NCBI GenBank assembly: GCA_024636505.1
Contig: JAGXGY010000053.1
Coordinates: 30,300 to 94,299, forward strand
Origin: Methylobacter sp.
Lineage (GTDB): Bacteria > Pseudomonadota > Gammaproteobacteria > Methylococcales > Methylomonadaceae
DNA length: 64,000 nucleotides
Direction of reading: 5' to 3'
Part shown: positions 38,516-46,572 of the stretch, in pieces
How the letters are laid out: the number at the start of each line of letters is the position of its first letter
Numbering within the stretch: the stretch's first letter is position 1
Program-made: the position numbers and the translations under genes
The notes under the pieces: model-generated
What the model saw: the letters and a program-made list of their open reading frames with translations, nothing else
What the model was told of the DNA's origin: nothing
Database searches by the model: none

Positions 38516-39085
38516 CAAATTTCCTTGCTGGTTTGAATCATCTTCCTTTAGGGAGAATCGTTAGATTTGACAACGATGTATTGGCATCGTTATCCTCTGG
38601 TAAGTGCCTCGTTAACGGGGGAGGCAATCCACCGGACTCATCTGTCGATGGCTTTGTCATTCGGCAGATGAGCTTGAATCGTATCGCCAGTATAAACCAC
38701 TCCGATCTCATTTTTGACTCAATCTTAGCTTTTGCGGATTCAGTTAATCGGCGGTATTCAGGAAAGCGGTCTACTGCAATTTTCTGGCTCATGCCTTATT
38801 CACCGAACTATCAAGTCAAGGGCTTTGACTTTGGGCCGAACCTGACATTTCAGTGAATAGACAATAATAGCCAAGCTAAACTGCATTTTTTAGGTAAAAT
38901 TGTCTCAATTTGTAACGACTCAGTGATCAATATAATTGAATAGAACGCAGATAATGCTGATTATTAAGATAAAACTAAGATTTTTCTTGAATTATCCACG
39001 CTTATCGTATTTATCAGCTGCATCGGCACTCTATTTTTCTCACTGCTGAGTAGTTACCTCAATCTCTCATTAGCCTTTAAAAACC
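38516..39085. other. Intergenic region
   Basis: About 570 bases. The word TTCCTTGCTGGTTT at 38521 is identical to a block in the inverted-repeat arm at 6303, hinting at a related repeat fragment. Short open frames on both strands (about 38480-38860) show no recognisable protein. The right end must hold the promoter of the DUF3422 gene. Confidence 0.4.
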
Positions 39086-40390
39086 GTGACGACTTTATTT
39101 CCCATTCCTGAGAATCATCCGCAACGCTTTGTACTGCACAACGAGGTTCATGCCCGCGCACCGTTTAACCTCGACTTGCCGGTTAGAGCCAGCCATCTTG
39201 CACTCTTGCTGTCTAATGACGAAAAAATGCAAGAACGCAAGCATCTGGTCACACTGTGCGAACGGTTTGGCGTGGCTCCGCCTGAAAATGAAGCCGATCA
39301 CTTTAGCGCTATCTTTAACTCCTTTCAGATACGCTGGGAACAGCACGGCGAGTTCAGTACTTACAGCTTTTATGTACACGACACCCCTAAAGATCCTTTT
39401 GAGGGTTCTGCGCTAAAAAAAGTGCCGGTGGATTGGATGTCGCAATTAACCGGCCAAGTCATTGTTGCCGCTCACGCCACCATCGTCTCGGCTGTCGATA
39501 TTCATTATGATGAAAATACCGATTTGGCCTCTCTCTCGACTTACTTTGCCGACAACCCCGTTATCGGCTCCAAAGTCACCGGCGGGGCCGCCTCGGTATT
39601 CACCGATTTTCGCATTCACGTTGATGGCTTTAGCCGTTTTTTGGTGATTAACCATGGCTTAAGAGCAGAACAGGCAGGACGCTTATTGCAGCGACTCTTT
39701 GAAATTGAAGTGTATCGGGTTATGGCGTTGCTGGCCTTCCCGATCGCGCGCAAATTATACCCGGCATTAAAAAAGTCGGATCGGCAACTGTATACCATCA
39801 CCAACGCCATGACGCTACCCGATAATAATGATGACGAGTTATTGAATGAGTTAACCACACTGGCCGCTGAAGTTGAAAATTATATCTCCAGCAATCATTT
39901 TCGCTTTGCCGCCGCCAGCGCCTATTATCAACTGGTGGAGCAACGCGTCAACGATTTGCGCGAAGTCCGAATTCAGGGTATTCAGACCTTGGGTGAATTT
40001 ATCAAACGGCGCCTGGAGCCGGCGATTAATACCTGCGAATCTATTTCGCACCGCTTTACCCTGCTTTCCGAACGCGTCAGTAATGCCAGTCAGTTATTAC
40101 GCACGCGTGTCGACATTATTATTGAAAAACAAAATCAGGGCTTGCTCACATCAATGGCTTTACGGGCAAAAATGCAACTGCGGATGCAACAGATGGTTGA
40201 AGGCATATCAATGGTTGCTATTACCTATTATGCAGCCAGTCTTATCGGTAAATTAGCCGAAATGCTGCATATCCTAGGTTGGAAAGTCAATCCGGACATC
40301 ATTGAAGGCATTTCCATTCCGTTTATTTTGATCATTATCGCTATCAGCAGTAAACGCATTCATAAAATTATTGCCAACACTACCGAATAA
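39086..40390 (+). CDS. DUF3422 family membrane-anchored protein
   Basis: Product of 434 residues with a GTG start. The opening wording (PENHPQRFVLHNEVHARAPF) is the family hallmark of DUF3422. Two C-terminal hydrophobic helices (MVAITYYAASLIGKLAEML; ISIPFILIIIAIS) would anchor it in the inner membrane, preceded by a long helical stretch (about 240-370). Function is not established. It is not clearly linked to its neighbours. Confidence 0.88.
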   Translation: MTTLFPIPENHPQRFVLHNEVHARAPFNLDLPVRASHLALLLSNDEKMQERKHLVTLCERFGVAPPENEADHFSAIFNSFQIRWEQHGEFSTYSFYVHDTPKDPFEGSALKKVPVDWMSQLTGQVIVAAHATIVSAVDIHYDENTDLASLSTYFADNPVIGSKVTGGAASVFTDFRIHVDGFSRFLVINHGLRAEQAGRLLQRLFEIEVYRVMALLAFPIARKLYPALKKSDRQLYTITNAMTLPDNNDDELLNELTTLAAEVENYISSNHFRFAAASAYYQLVEQRVNDLREVRIQGIQTLGEFIKRRLEPAINTCESISHRFTLLSERVSNASQLLRTRVDIIIEKQNQGLLTSMALRAKMQLRMQQMVEGISMVAITYYAASLIGKLAEMLHILGWKVNPDIIEGISIPFILIIIAISSKRIHKIIANTTE

Positions 40391-40582
40391 GCCGATGACA
40401 TTACGCTCGGTATTGCCGATCAACAGCAGCTATACAGACTTTATCAAAACCGGTGATGCGCCTATCGAGCGGTTGCGCCTTAGCGAGTCATCATCAGCAA
40501 TATACATTTTTGCAGTTAATATGAAAAACAGAAAACGGTTATAATCCCGACTATTTTCATTCACGGAACAACATGACGTTTT

Positions 40583-41239
40583 ATGGCTAACACCCGAACC
40601 CATTACGATAATCTAAAGGTTACCAAAGACGCCCCTGCCAGCGTCATCAGAGCCGCCTATAAAGCGCTTTGTCAAACTTTTCACCCGGACAAATTCCAGG
40701 GCAACAATGAAGAAGCCGAAAGAGTCATGAAGCTGGTAAACGCTTCTTATGCGGTATTAATAGACCCGGCTAAGCGTACCGCTCATAACGCCTGGATTCG
40801 AGAGCAAGAAGCCAAAATTAAACAACGGAATGAAAAGCCGCCGTTCGGTGAAACGGGCAAAGCGCCTGAACATCAGCAACAGCAACATACTCGGCCGCCG
40901 CCATCAAGCCCGGATAATGAAAAAGACACGTTTCAACACGCACATGATTTGCACGACCAGGGCCGATATGCAGAAGCTTTGCCTCTGTATCGACAGTTGG
41001 CAGAGCAAGGCAATGCCAACGCCCAGTTCAAATTGGGCGTTATGTATGAACTGGGTCAATATGTCGCACAGGATTATACCCAAGCATTTTCTTGGTATCT
41101 TAAAGCGGCGGAACAAGGCAATTCGAATGCGCAATACAGTTGCGCGATTAAGTACCAATCAGGTCAAGGTGTCATGCAAGACCCGACCAAAGCCGCTTAT
41201 TGGTATCGCAAGGCCGCGCAAGCACACAGCGATCAATAA
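40583..41239 (+). CDS. J-domain protein with Sel1-like repeats
   Basis: Product of 218 residues. Residues 6-75 form a J domain with HPD in TFHPDKFQG. A polar Gln/Pro linker follows, then at least two Sel1/TPR-like repeats (about 125-215): AEQGNANAQFKLGVMYELGQ and AEQGNSNAQYSCAIKYQSGQ, each followed by an aromatic-rich helix (AFSWYLKAA, AAYWYRKAA). It would present clients or partners to Hsp70. The J domain resembles that at 15269, so the two are probably paralogues. Confidence 0.85.
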   Translation: MANTRTHYDNLKVTKDAPASVIRAAYKALCQTFHPDKFQGNNEEAERVMKLVNASYAVLIDPAKRTAHNAWIREQEAKIKQRNEKPPFGETGKAPEHQQQQHTRPPPSSPDNEKDTFQHAHDLHDQGRYAEALPLYRQLAEQGNANAQFKLGVMYELGQYVAQDYTQAFSWYLKAAEQGNSNAQYSCAIKYQSGQGVMQDPTKAAYWYRKAAQAHSDQ

Positions 41240-41331
41240 GCCGCTGCACCCTGCTTATAATGCGGTTCGGCTTTTGGCGGCAGATGGCTGGAAAAAGCGG
41301 GGCCGCGATTCACCATGTTCTGGCTTTATTA

Positions 41332-42009
41332 TTATCTCCGGTAATAGCGGACTGCCAGATCATCAGGATTGGCACCGAAAAAAAACCTAAGCCGCAGCCA
41401 CCACATCAGCAAGACGGTTCTGACAGCGCCCTGTTGCTGCCAGCGCCGTGCCGAGGTGACAACTCTGGCGGTCAGACAGCATGGTCTGCCCAGTTTTTTC
41501 AGGCGCGCACTGACAGCAATATCTTCCATCAAGGCAATCCCGGGGAATCCGGCAACGGTCTGAAAAGCCGGACGAGTCATGAACAAAGCCTGGTCGCCGG
41601 TAGCGATGCCTGTCAACCGCGAGCGCCAGTTCATCATAAAAGCAATCAACCTGAAAACCGGCTGCGAACTGTCGAAACTGACATCGAATCGTCCCCATGA
41701 ATAACCCTCGGCAACCGCCTGCAAGATCAGGCCGACCGCGTTATCCGGTAAACGGGTGTCGGCATGCAAAAACAACAGCACTTCGGCTTGCGCCGCTGTT
41801 GCGCCGCAATTCATCTGCAGGGCCCGGCCGCGAGGACTGTGCAGGACCTGATCGACCCATGGTTCGGCGATTGTTGCGCTAGCATCATCACTGCCGCCAT
41901 CGACCAGCAGCACTTGACAATGATCACGCAGCGCTTGCAAGGCTTGCAGCTTGACGGCAAGATGCCCGGCCTCATTGACGACAGGGATGATAATCGTTAT
42001 AAGTTTCAT
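41332..42009 (-). CDS. TIGR04283-type glycosyltransferase (arsenosugar-associated family)
   Basis: Family 2 GT-A glycosyltransferase, 225 residues from the ATG at 42009 with AAGGAC upstream. Seen: IIIPVVNEAGHLAVKLQAL at the N-terminus, VLLVDGGSDDASA, SPRGRALQMNCGA, and the metal-binding LLFLHADTRLPDNA. GATGDQALFMTRPAFQTVAGF-like wording further on fits the family that co-occurs with arsenosugar biosynthesis genes. The arsenosugar radical-SAM gene arsS is not in the window, but an arsM lies 6 kb away on the same strand. An unrelated sugar-transfer role is possible. Confidence 0.82.
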   Translation of the reverse strand: MKLITIIIPVVNEAGHLAVKLQALQALRDHCQVLLVDGGSDDASATIAEPWVDQVLHSPRGRALQMNCGATAAQAEVLLFLHADTRLPDNAVGLILQAVAEGYSWGRFDVSFDSSQPVFRLIAFMMNWRSRLTGIATGDQALFMTRPAFQTVAGFPGIALMEDIAVSARLKKLGRPCCLTARVVTSARRWQQQGAVRTVLLMWWLRLRFFFGANPDDLAVRYYRR

Positions 42010-42198
42010 CAAATGTCCTTACTGGGTTGAAACATTCCCTTTATTATTCCGATCGAAAAACTGAGCGTATGTGTTTTTTAGACCGCGTAACCGACATAAA
42101 CGAATACCCATCTGAAACATCACCCCAATGTCATGCTTACAATATACCGTCTTTTTCTATAGCTTGTCATACTTCAGCCGGATTTTCTCAGCTAAAAA

Positions 42199-42750
42199 CT
42201 AGCCGTTAACCGACTGCCGTTGTGACCCAAGCCAGGCATCGACGCTTAACCGGCCGCTGCCGCTGAACACCAGAGAAACCAGCATCAGCAGATACATCAG
42301 CGGCAGTTTGTAATTGCCGTAGCCCTGATCGCTAATGGCATAGCCTTTCCACAGCCCGGCAACGCTGTGCCATTCGGCAGGCCAATGCACGACGGCAATC
42401 GCCACTATCGTCAACAACATTAATGCCAGGCTGAAAAACCGCGTCGCCAAGCCCAGAATCAGTGCTGCAGGCGCAATAATTTCCAGGCCGGTCGCCAATG
42501 TCCAATTGAGGTCGGCCGACAACAGATTAACCGGAAACGGAAACACCCTATCGGCAAACCAGTTGTCGCCATTGAGTTTTTCCAGTCCGGCTTCGCCGAA
42601 TTCATAAGCCAGCAGCAACCTCAGAAATAACGGCGCCAAACCTTGCGCATGGCTATCGAACCAGCGGGACAGTTCACCGGGAACAGCGCAAACGCGGTCG
42701 ATTGTCGAAGGCGTCGTGCAGTCAGGGTCGGATGAGGAATAATCGTTCAT
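42199..42750 (-). CDS. DoxX family membrane protein of the RiPP locus (HvfD/BufD-like)
   Basis: Product of 183 residues; ATG 42750 is preferred over an upstream TTG because AAGAG is well spaced. Four hydrophobic helices are seen (PLFLRLLLAYEFGEAGLEK; TLATGLEIIAPAALILGLA; FFSLALMLLTIVAIAVVHW; LPLMYLLMLVSLVFSGSG). DoxX-type proteins close many MNIO RiPP operons (the D gene) and are thought to assist redox or membrane steps; the exact role is unknown. It is the last gene of the hvf unit, 23 bases after hvfC. Confidence 0.85.
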   Translation of the reverse strand: MNDYSSSDPDCTTPSTIDRVCAVPGELSRWFDSHAQGLAPLFLRLLLAYEFGEAGLEKLNGDNWFADRVFPFPVNLLSADLNWTLATGLEIIAPAALILGLATRFFSLALMLLTIVAIAVVHWPAEWHSVAGLWKGYAISDQGYGNYKLPLMYLLMLVSLVFSGSGRLSVDAWLGSQRQSVNG

Positions 42751-42773
42751 AATCAATGCTCTTTTTTAAATAG

Positions 42774-43523
42774 TCAAAGGATGTTGATGCCGATAATAGC
42801 GCCCTGACCATGCAAATCGGCCAGGATGTTTTTACCAAACAGCATCAGGTTTGATCGTTCCGGGGGCGTTAAGTCCTGGCCCAAGACCTGCAATACCTGA
42901 GTTGCCGTATGCCCGTTTTGCAAATGCATTAACAGGCTGGCGGTGGCCGCATTGAGCGCGATAAACCGCACCCGGTCAGCGGCATCGCGAAAGCCAAGCA
43001 GGTGCGTGGACACCGATGGCGGTTCATCAGGCTGATAGGCCGGATTGAGTTGCTGCACCGGCCAAAGGTAATGTAACAGCTGCATGACCGGCGCAAATAC
43101 CGGCACCGCATCCAATAGCTGCGTCTCCGTCAGCGGTTCAGCTGCCACAGGCTCCGCCTCTGCAATCGATAGCACCAGTTCTATCCATTCAAAATGCGCC
43201 AGTTCGGCCAAAAACGGCAGATCGTCTCTCAGCTGACGTTCGTTTTGCAGATACAGTACGAACTCGTCGGGAATTTGCCGGTAATACGGCGATAGACAAC
43301 GGTGTTCGCCGATAAAATCTTTGAGCAATTGCTGCCAGGCGGTTTCGCCCAAAATCGCAGCGGTGACCGGGAAGCACGTCGTCAGGCTGTCGTTGAATTT
43401 GTTGTACAGCAGGTCAACATAAATGGCCGCGCCCCGCTGGTCAAAACCTGCAGGCAAAGGCTGTTGGTCGGGCTTGCGCAAATGCGCTAAAAATTGCCGT
43501 TGTAAAGTTTGAAAAGCCATCAT
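42774..43523 (-). CDS. hvfC: HvfC/BufC-type RiPP maturation partner (DUF2063)
   Basis: Partner protein of MNIO enzymes; in studied systems the partner binds the leader of the precursor peptide and the complex does the oxidation. The 249-residue product has the DUF2063 N-terminal helical domain (LQRQFLAHLRKPDQQPLP; AAIYVDLLYNKFNDSLTTCFPVTAAILG) and a C-terminal domain ending LFGKNILADLHGQGAIIG. Its ATG shares a base with the hvfB stop (TGATG), so the two subunits are translationally coupled. Confidence 0.88.
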   Translation of the reverse strand: MMAFQTLQRQFLAHLRKPDQQPLPAGFDQRGAAIYVDLLYNKFNDSLTTCFPVTAAILGETAWQQLLKDFIGEHRCLSPYYRQIPDEFVLYLQNERQLRDDLPFLAELAHFEWIELVLSIAEAEPVAAEPLTETQLLDAVPVFAPVMQLLHYLWPVQQLNPAYQPDEPPSVSTHLLGFRDAADRVRFIALNAATASLLMHLQNGHTATQVLQVLGQDLTPPERSNLMLFGKNILADLHGQGAIIGINIL

Positions 43524-44356
43524 CAGCGTTCTCCAAAAGATTGTTGCAGCATGGCAATATGCTCGACTTCCTCTACTAAATCCGCTAACGGCGGCATATT
43601 AAAATCCCGTTCCAACAAGGTCGGGAACACGCCGAATGTCTGATAAGCCAGTTCCAGTAATTGCCAGACGGGGTCGCAAGCCGCTTGCCCGTGGGTGTCG
43701 ATAATCATTCCCGAATGATCCAAATCGTGTCCGGCAACATGCCCGTAAACAATGCGTTCGCCCGGCAAACCTGTTAAAAAGGCGGCCGCATCGTAGTTGT
43801 GATTGAGGCTGTTGACGTAAATGTTGTTCACGTCCAAATGAAAGGCGCAATCGGCTTCTGCCAACACCGCATTAATAAAGGTTAATTCGTCCATTTCCGC
43901 AAGCGGCGGGGTGACGTAATAAGAGGCGTTTTCCAGCGCAATCGGGCGTTCTAGGATGTCTTGCGCAAGCCGAATTCGCCCGGCAACATGCTGCACCGCT
44001 TCCCCGGTAAACGGGATAGGATAAAGGTCGTAGTGATGACGGTCATCACTGCAAAAACTGAGGTGCTCGGTGTACAGCGCGAAGTTATGTTCATCGAGAA
44101 AAACTTTCATGCGCTGCAAAAAAGCGATATCTAATGGCTCAGGTCCGCCCAGCGATAACGAAAGACCATGCGCCACAAAGCTATGGCGTTCGGTATAAGT
44201 GCGAAAAACCTTGCCTAACCTGCCGCCAATATCTATCCAGTTTTCGGGCGATACTTCAAAAAATTTAATGACCTCGGGAACGCCCGCTTCCAGCGCAGGT
44301 AACAGCTCTCGGCGTAACCCAAGTCCTGCCCCGTTAACAGCAAAAGTTTTCATCAT
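43523..44356 (-). CDS. hvfB: MNIO-type RiPP maturase HvfB/BufB (DUF692)
   Basis: Multinuclear non-heme iron oxidase with a TIM-barrel fold. Related enzymes convert Cys residues of the precursor into oxazolone/thioamide or thiooxazole groups that bind copper. The 277-residue product shows the metal-ligand stations in order: FVAHGLSLSLGG, YTEHLSFC, LENASYY, FHLDVNNIYVNSLNH, GHVAGHD, IDTHGQ and LLERDFNMP. The start may be ATG 44356 or 44353. It sits between an AhpD-like gene and hvfC in the hvf unit. Confidence 0.92.
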   Translation of the reverse strand: MMKTFAVNGAGLGLRRELLPALEAGVPEVIKFFEVSPENWIDIGGRLGKVFRTYTERHSFVAHGLSLSLGGPEPLDIAFLQRMKVFLDEHNFALYTEHLSFCSDDRHHYDLYPIPFTGEAVQHVAGRIRLAQDILERPIALENASYYVTPPLAEMDELTFINAVLAEADCAFHLDVNNIYVNSLNHNYDAAAFLTGLPGERIVYGHVAGHDLDHSGMIIDTHGQAACDPVWQLLELAYQTFGVFPTLLERDFNMPPLADLVEEVEHIAMLQQSFGER

Positions 44357-44376
44357 ATTTAGCTTATTGAACCCGC

Positions 44377-44769
44377 TTAGTTAGGGAAAATATCGGACTC
44401 GACCTGCAAACCGTCCAGCAACTTGTTAAAGCCGCTGAATAAATCGACCACGGCCATCAGCTCGGTTATTTCACTATCGCCAAGTCCCATTTTCTTGAGT
44501 ACGGCAGTATGTGCGTTAATGCAATAGTCGCAACCGTTGACGGTCGATACCGCGACCGCAATAATTTCCTTGGTTTTTCTATCCAGTTTTCCCGGTCCCA
44601 TGATCACTTTATAGCGATTCCAACTGGCCTCCAGATAAGCCGGGTTATTGGCCATCGACCTGAACATGGCCGGGACGAAATCCATGCCGAATGTTTTCTT
44701 GATGTCGTTATAAATAGATAAGACCGGTTCGACGGCTTCAGCTTCGTCTATTAATTTGATGTTCGCCAT
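44377..44769 (-). CDS. AhpD-like carboxymuconolactone decarboxylase-family protein in the RiPP operon
   Basis: Product of 130 residues from ATG 44769, with AGGAAT upstream. It has the helical CMD fold and the AhpD redox signature C-x2-C with distal His (STVNGCDYCINAHTAVL). Proteins with this site act as thiol peroxidase partners or disulfide reductases; true gamma-carboxymuconolactone decarboxylases lack the Cys pair. Its place between the precursor and the maturase suggests it protects or processes Cys residues of the peptide or repairs oxidative damage. It is not one of the minimal hvfABCD genes as I know them. Confidence 0.85.
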   Translation of the reverse strand: MANIKLIDEAEAVEPVLSIYNDIKKTFGMDFVPAMFRSMANNPAYLEASWNRYKVIMGPGKLDRKTKEIIAVAVSTVNGCDYCINAHTAVLKKMGLGDSEITELMAVVDLFSGFNKLLDGLQVESDIFPN

Positions 44770-44790
44770 AGGTATTCCTGCTTCAAATGA

Positions 44791-44821
44791 AAAGCCGCCT
44801 GTCAATATAACAGGCGGCTTT
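44791..44821 (-). terminator. Strong hairpin between hvfA and the maturation genes (terminator/attenuator)
   Basis: AAAGCCGCCTGT (44791-44802) pairs perfectly with ACAGGCGGCTTT (44810-44821): 12 bp stem, 7-base loop, ending in TTTT on the minus strand. It lies 7 bases past the hvfA stop and 21 bases before the next ATG. Partial termination would give many precursor transcripts per maturase transcript. Confidence 0.85.
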
Positions 44822-44828
44822 AGAGATA

Positions 44829-45131
44829 TTACTTCTTGCCGCTACAGCCGCCTTCTTTCATTTTTTCTTCCGACGTAGCAGCACCGCTACAGCCACCTTC
44901 TTTCATTTTCATTTTGTTGGCACCGCATTTGCCTTCGCCGCATTTACCTTCCTTCATCTTGCCGCTGCAACCGCCTTCGTTCATTTTTTCGTCAGCTGCC
45001 GCCAGTTGTTGTGAGGTATTGACGTTGGACATCGCAAACGGGTTTTCACCGGCCTGAATGGCAGGCGCCATGCTTAACAAAGAAGTTGCAATCGCGCTGC
45101 CCAGAGTCAAAGATAAGGTTTTTTTGTTCAT
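44829..45131 (-). CDS. hvfA: HvfA-type RiPP metallophore precursor
   Basis: Product of 100 residues from ATG 45131 (an earlier start would spoil the signal peptide). A Sec signal (TLSLTLGSAIATSLLSMAPAIQA) is followed by a leader with NPFAM, as in HvfA/BufA peptides, then a Cys-rich low-complexity core. All five Cys lie in EG[GK]C motifs: EGGCSG, EGKCGEGKCGA, EGGCSG and EGGCSGKK. In related systems MNIO enzymes modify such Cys to make copper-binding groups. Export would place the peptide in the periplasm or outside. Five to six Lys-Met/Lys-Lys spacers separate the motifs. Transcription probably starts from the ECF-type promoter at 45208-45234. Confidence 0.92.
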   Translation of the reverse strand: MNKKTLSLTLGSAIATSLLSMAPAIQAGENPFAMSNVNTSQQLAAADEKMNEGGCSGKMKEGKCGEGKCGANKMKMKEGGCSGAATSEEKMKEGGCSGKK

Positions 45132-45207
45132 AAGTAAGTACTCCAAAAGTGATTTAAGAATGTCAGGCAAGCCTTAACAATGTGTCGCAAAGCCTACCTG
45201 CCTAATC

Positions 45208-45234
45208 AGTCGCAGACGATCCGCATTCCTTACA
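45208..45234 (-). promoter_or_regulatory. ECF-type promoter for hvfA
   Basis: Minus-strand TGTAAGG (45234-45228), 15-base spacer, CGACT (45212-45208), 76 bases before the hvfA ATG. The same motif recurs before four other units nearby, which is the main evidence. Confidence 0.78.
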
Positions 45235-45281
45235 TTTTTTTTGCACCATGAAAAAAATCTGCCCGATCATTGAAGCGCTTT

Positions 45282-45308
45282 TGTAAGGAAATTATTTTTA
45301 TTTCGACT
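45282..45308 (+). promoter_or_regulatory. ECF-type promoter for the HD-GYP gene
   Basis: TGTAAGG (45282-45288), 15-base spacer, CGACT (45304-45308), 59 bases before the ATG. It is back to back with the hvfA promoter, the two -35-like boxes being 47 bases apart. Confidence 0.75.
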
Positions 45309-45367
45309 TAATATGAGTTAGCGAACCAAACCATTGACCCTCATTAATTCAAGCAAAGGAAAACAAC

Positions 45368-46279
45368 ATGAAACCCGCCTTAAGCAAAGCGCATACCCAG
45401 GATTTACTGCACACGCTCTACAGCATGGCGTTTCTGGTCGAAGCACGCGATCGCTACACCGGCGGACATTTGTGGCGGGTATCGCAGTTTTCGACCCGGC
45501 TGGCGCTGGCTTGCGACTTTTCCAAACAGCAGGCGGTGATTGCCGGACTCGGCGGTTTTTTGCATGATCTGGGTAAAGTGGGGGTGCCGGACAGTATTTT
45601 GAACAACACCGGTAAACTCAGTGATGACGAATATGCGGTGATGAAAACCCATCCCGAACTGGGGGCTCAGGTTTTGCAGGGCCATCCATTGGCGCCGCTG
45701 GCGATGGATGCAGTATTGGGACACCATGAGCGTGTCGACGGCCTGGGCTATCCGGCCGGGCTGACAGGTAGCGCTATGTCGGACGCCGCCAAAATTGTCA
45801 GCTTGGCCGATGCTTTCGATGCGATGACCAGCACCCGTCCCTATCGTCAAGGCATGGCGGTGGACGCGGCCATTGAACAAATAAGCCAACATCTGGATAC
45901 GCAGTTCGACCAGACCTTCGGCCTAAAGTTCATCGCGCTGGCCAAGTCGGGCGAGCTGGATGGCATTATCGGCCACAGTGAAGCCGGTATTCCGATGCAT
46001 AACTGCCCGATGTGCGGACCGGTTGTGGTCGTGCATAAACACCAGAAAGCCGGTGATGCGATCTTTTGTCGGGTGTGCGGCAACGGCTTTTCACTGCAAA
46101 AACAGCATGGCGAATTAAAGCTCGAACCCACCGGAAAGCCTAGCACCGCCCACGATTTACAAGCTAATATCGATCATGACCTGCTGGGGCGCTTGCTCGA
46201 AGAGGCGCTGCCGTATCTGCCCATTGACAGCAACAACAATAGCGGAAACTGGCTGCAACGCTTGCGAAACTGGTTGTAA
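45368..46279 (+). CDS. HD-GYP-type phosphohydrolase with C-terminal zinc ribbon
   Basis: Product of 303 residues. The HD-GYP domain (about 10-190) has the metal-site HD in FLHDLGKVGVPD, then HHERVDGLGYPAGL as the GYP segment; enzymes of this group hydrolyse cyclic-di-GMP or related nucleotides. Residues about 210-245 carry two C-x2-C pairs (NCPMCGPVVV, CRVCGNGFSL) that look like a zinc ribbon or thiolate metal sensor. No receiver or membrane domain is present. RBS AAAGGAAA precedes the ATG. The shared promoter motif links it to the metal/arsenic genes. Confidence 0.85.
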   Translation: MKPALSKAHTQDLLHTLYSMAFLVEARDRYTGGHLWRVSQFSTRLALACDFSKQQAVIAGLGGFLHDLGKVGVPDSILNNTGKLSDDEYAVMKTHPELGAQVLQGHPLAPLAMDAVLGHHERVDGLGYPAGLTGSAMSDAAKIVSLADAFDAMTSTRPYRQGMAVDAAIEQISQHLDTQFDQTFGLKFIALAKSGELDGIIGHSEAGIPMHNCPMCGPVVVVHKHQKAGDAIFCRVCGNGFSLQKQHGELKLEPTGKPSTAHDLQANIDHDLLGRLLEEALPYLPIDSNNNSGNWLQRLRNWL

Positions 46280-46323
46280 TATATATCGCTAGGGTTTGGG
46301 CGCATTATTGCCCCCCTGCCATG

Positions 46324-46566
46324 TTATTGCCGGCCGCCTTTGATCCTATCGCTTATGCGTTTGCGGGCGGCAGCAGGTAATGAAAGCGTCAGACAGTGAT
46401 TGTGTAGGCTGTCTGTTGCCTTTTGTAGAAACTGTAATTGCTTAAAATAACGGCTGCAGGTTTTACACATCAACAAATGCAGTTTCATTTGCCAACGTAT
46501 TCGCCAGGGCAGCGCGGTATCCAGGCTATTGGAAGCCAGATCTATGATTTGTTTACATGTAAGCAT
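46324..46566 (-). CDS. Small ZAS-type (zf-HC2) anti-sigma factor
   Basis: Product of 80 residues without a membrane helix. C4 followed by H30-x3-C34-x2-C37 (LHLLMCKTCSRY) is the zinc-binding pattern of ZAS anti-sigma factors, which bind and block their ECF partner until thiol or metal stress alters the site. It lies 6 bases downstream of the ECF sigma gene on the same strand, the usual arrangement. Being soluble, it would sense cytoplasmic signals such as copper, arsenite or disulfide stress; the signal is inferred. Confidence 0.82.
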   Translation of the reverse strand: MLTCKQIIDLASNSLDTALPWRIRWQMKLHLLMCKTCSRYFKQLQFLQKATDSLHNHCLTLSLPAAARKRISDRIKGGRQ

Positions 46567-46572
46567 GTTGTT

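Noticed and set aside
38538..38792. Possible 84-residue minus-strand protein
   Set aside because: No RBS, no recognisable features, overlapping frames on the other strand equally long.
42120..42150. Sixth ECF-type promoter before the glycosyltransferase
   Set aside because: Minus strand has TTGTAAGC but no CGACT at 15-16 bases, so only half the motif is present.
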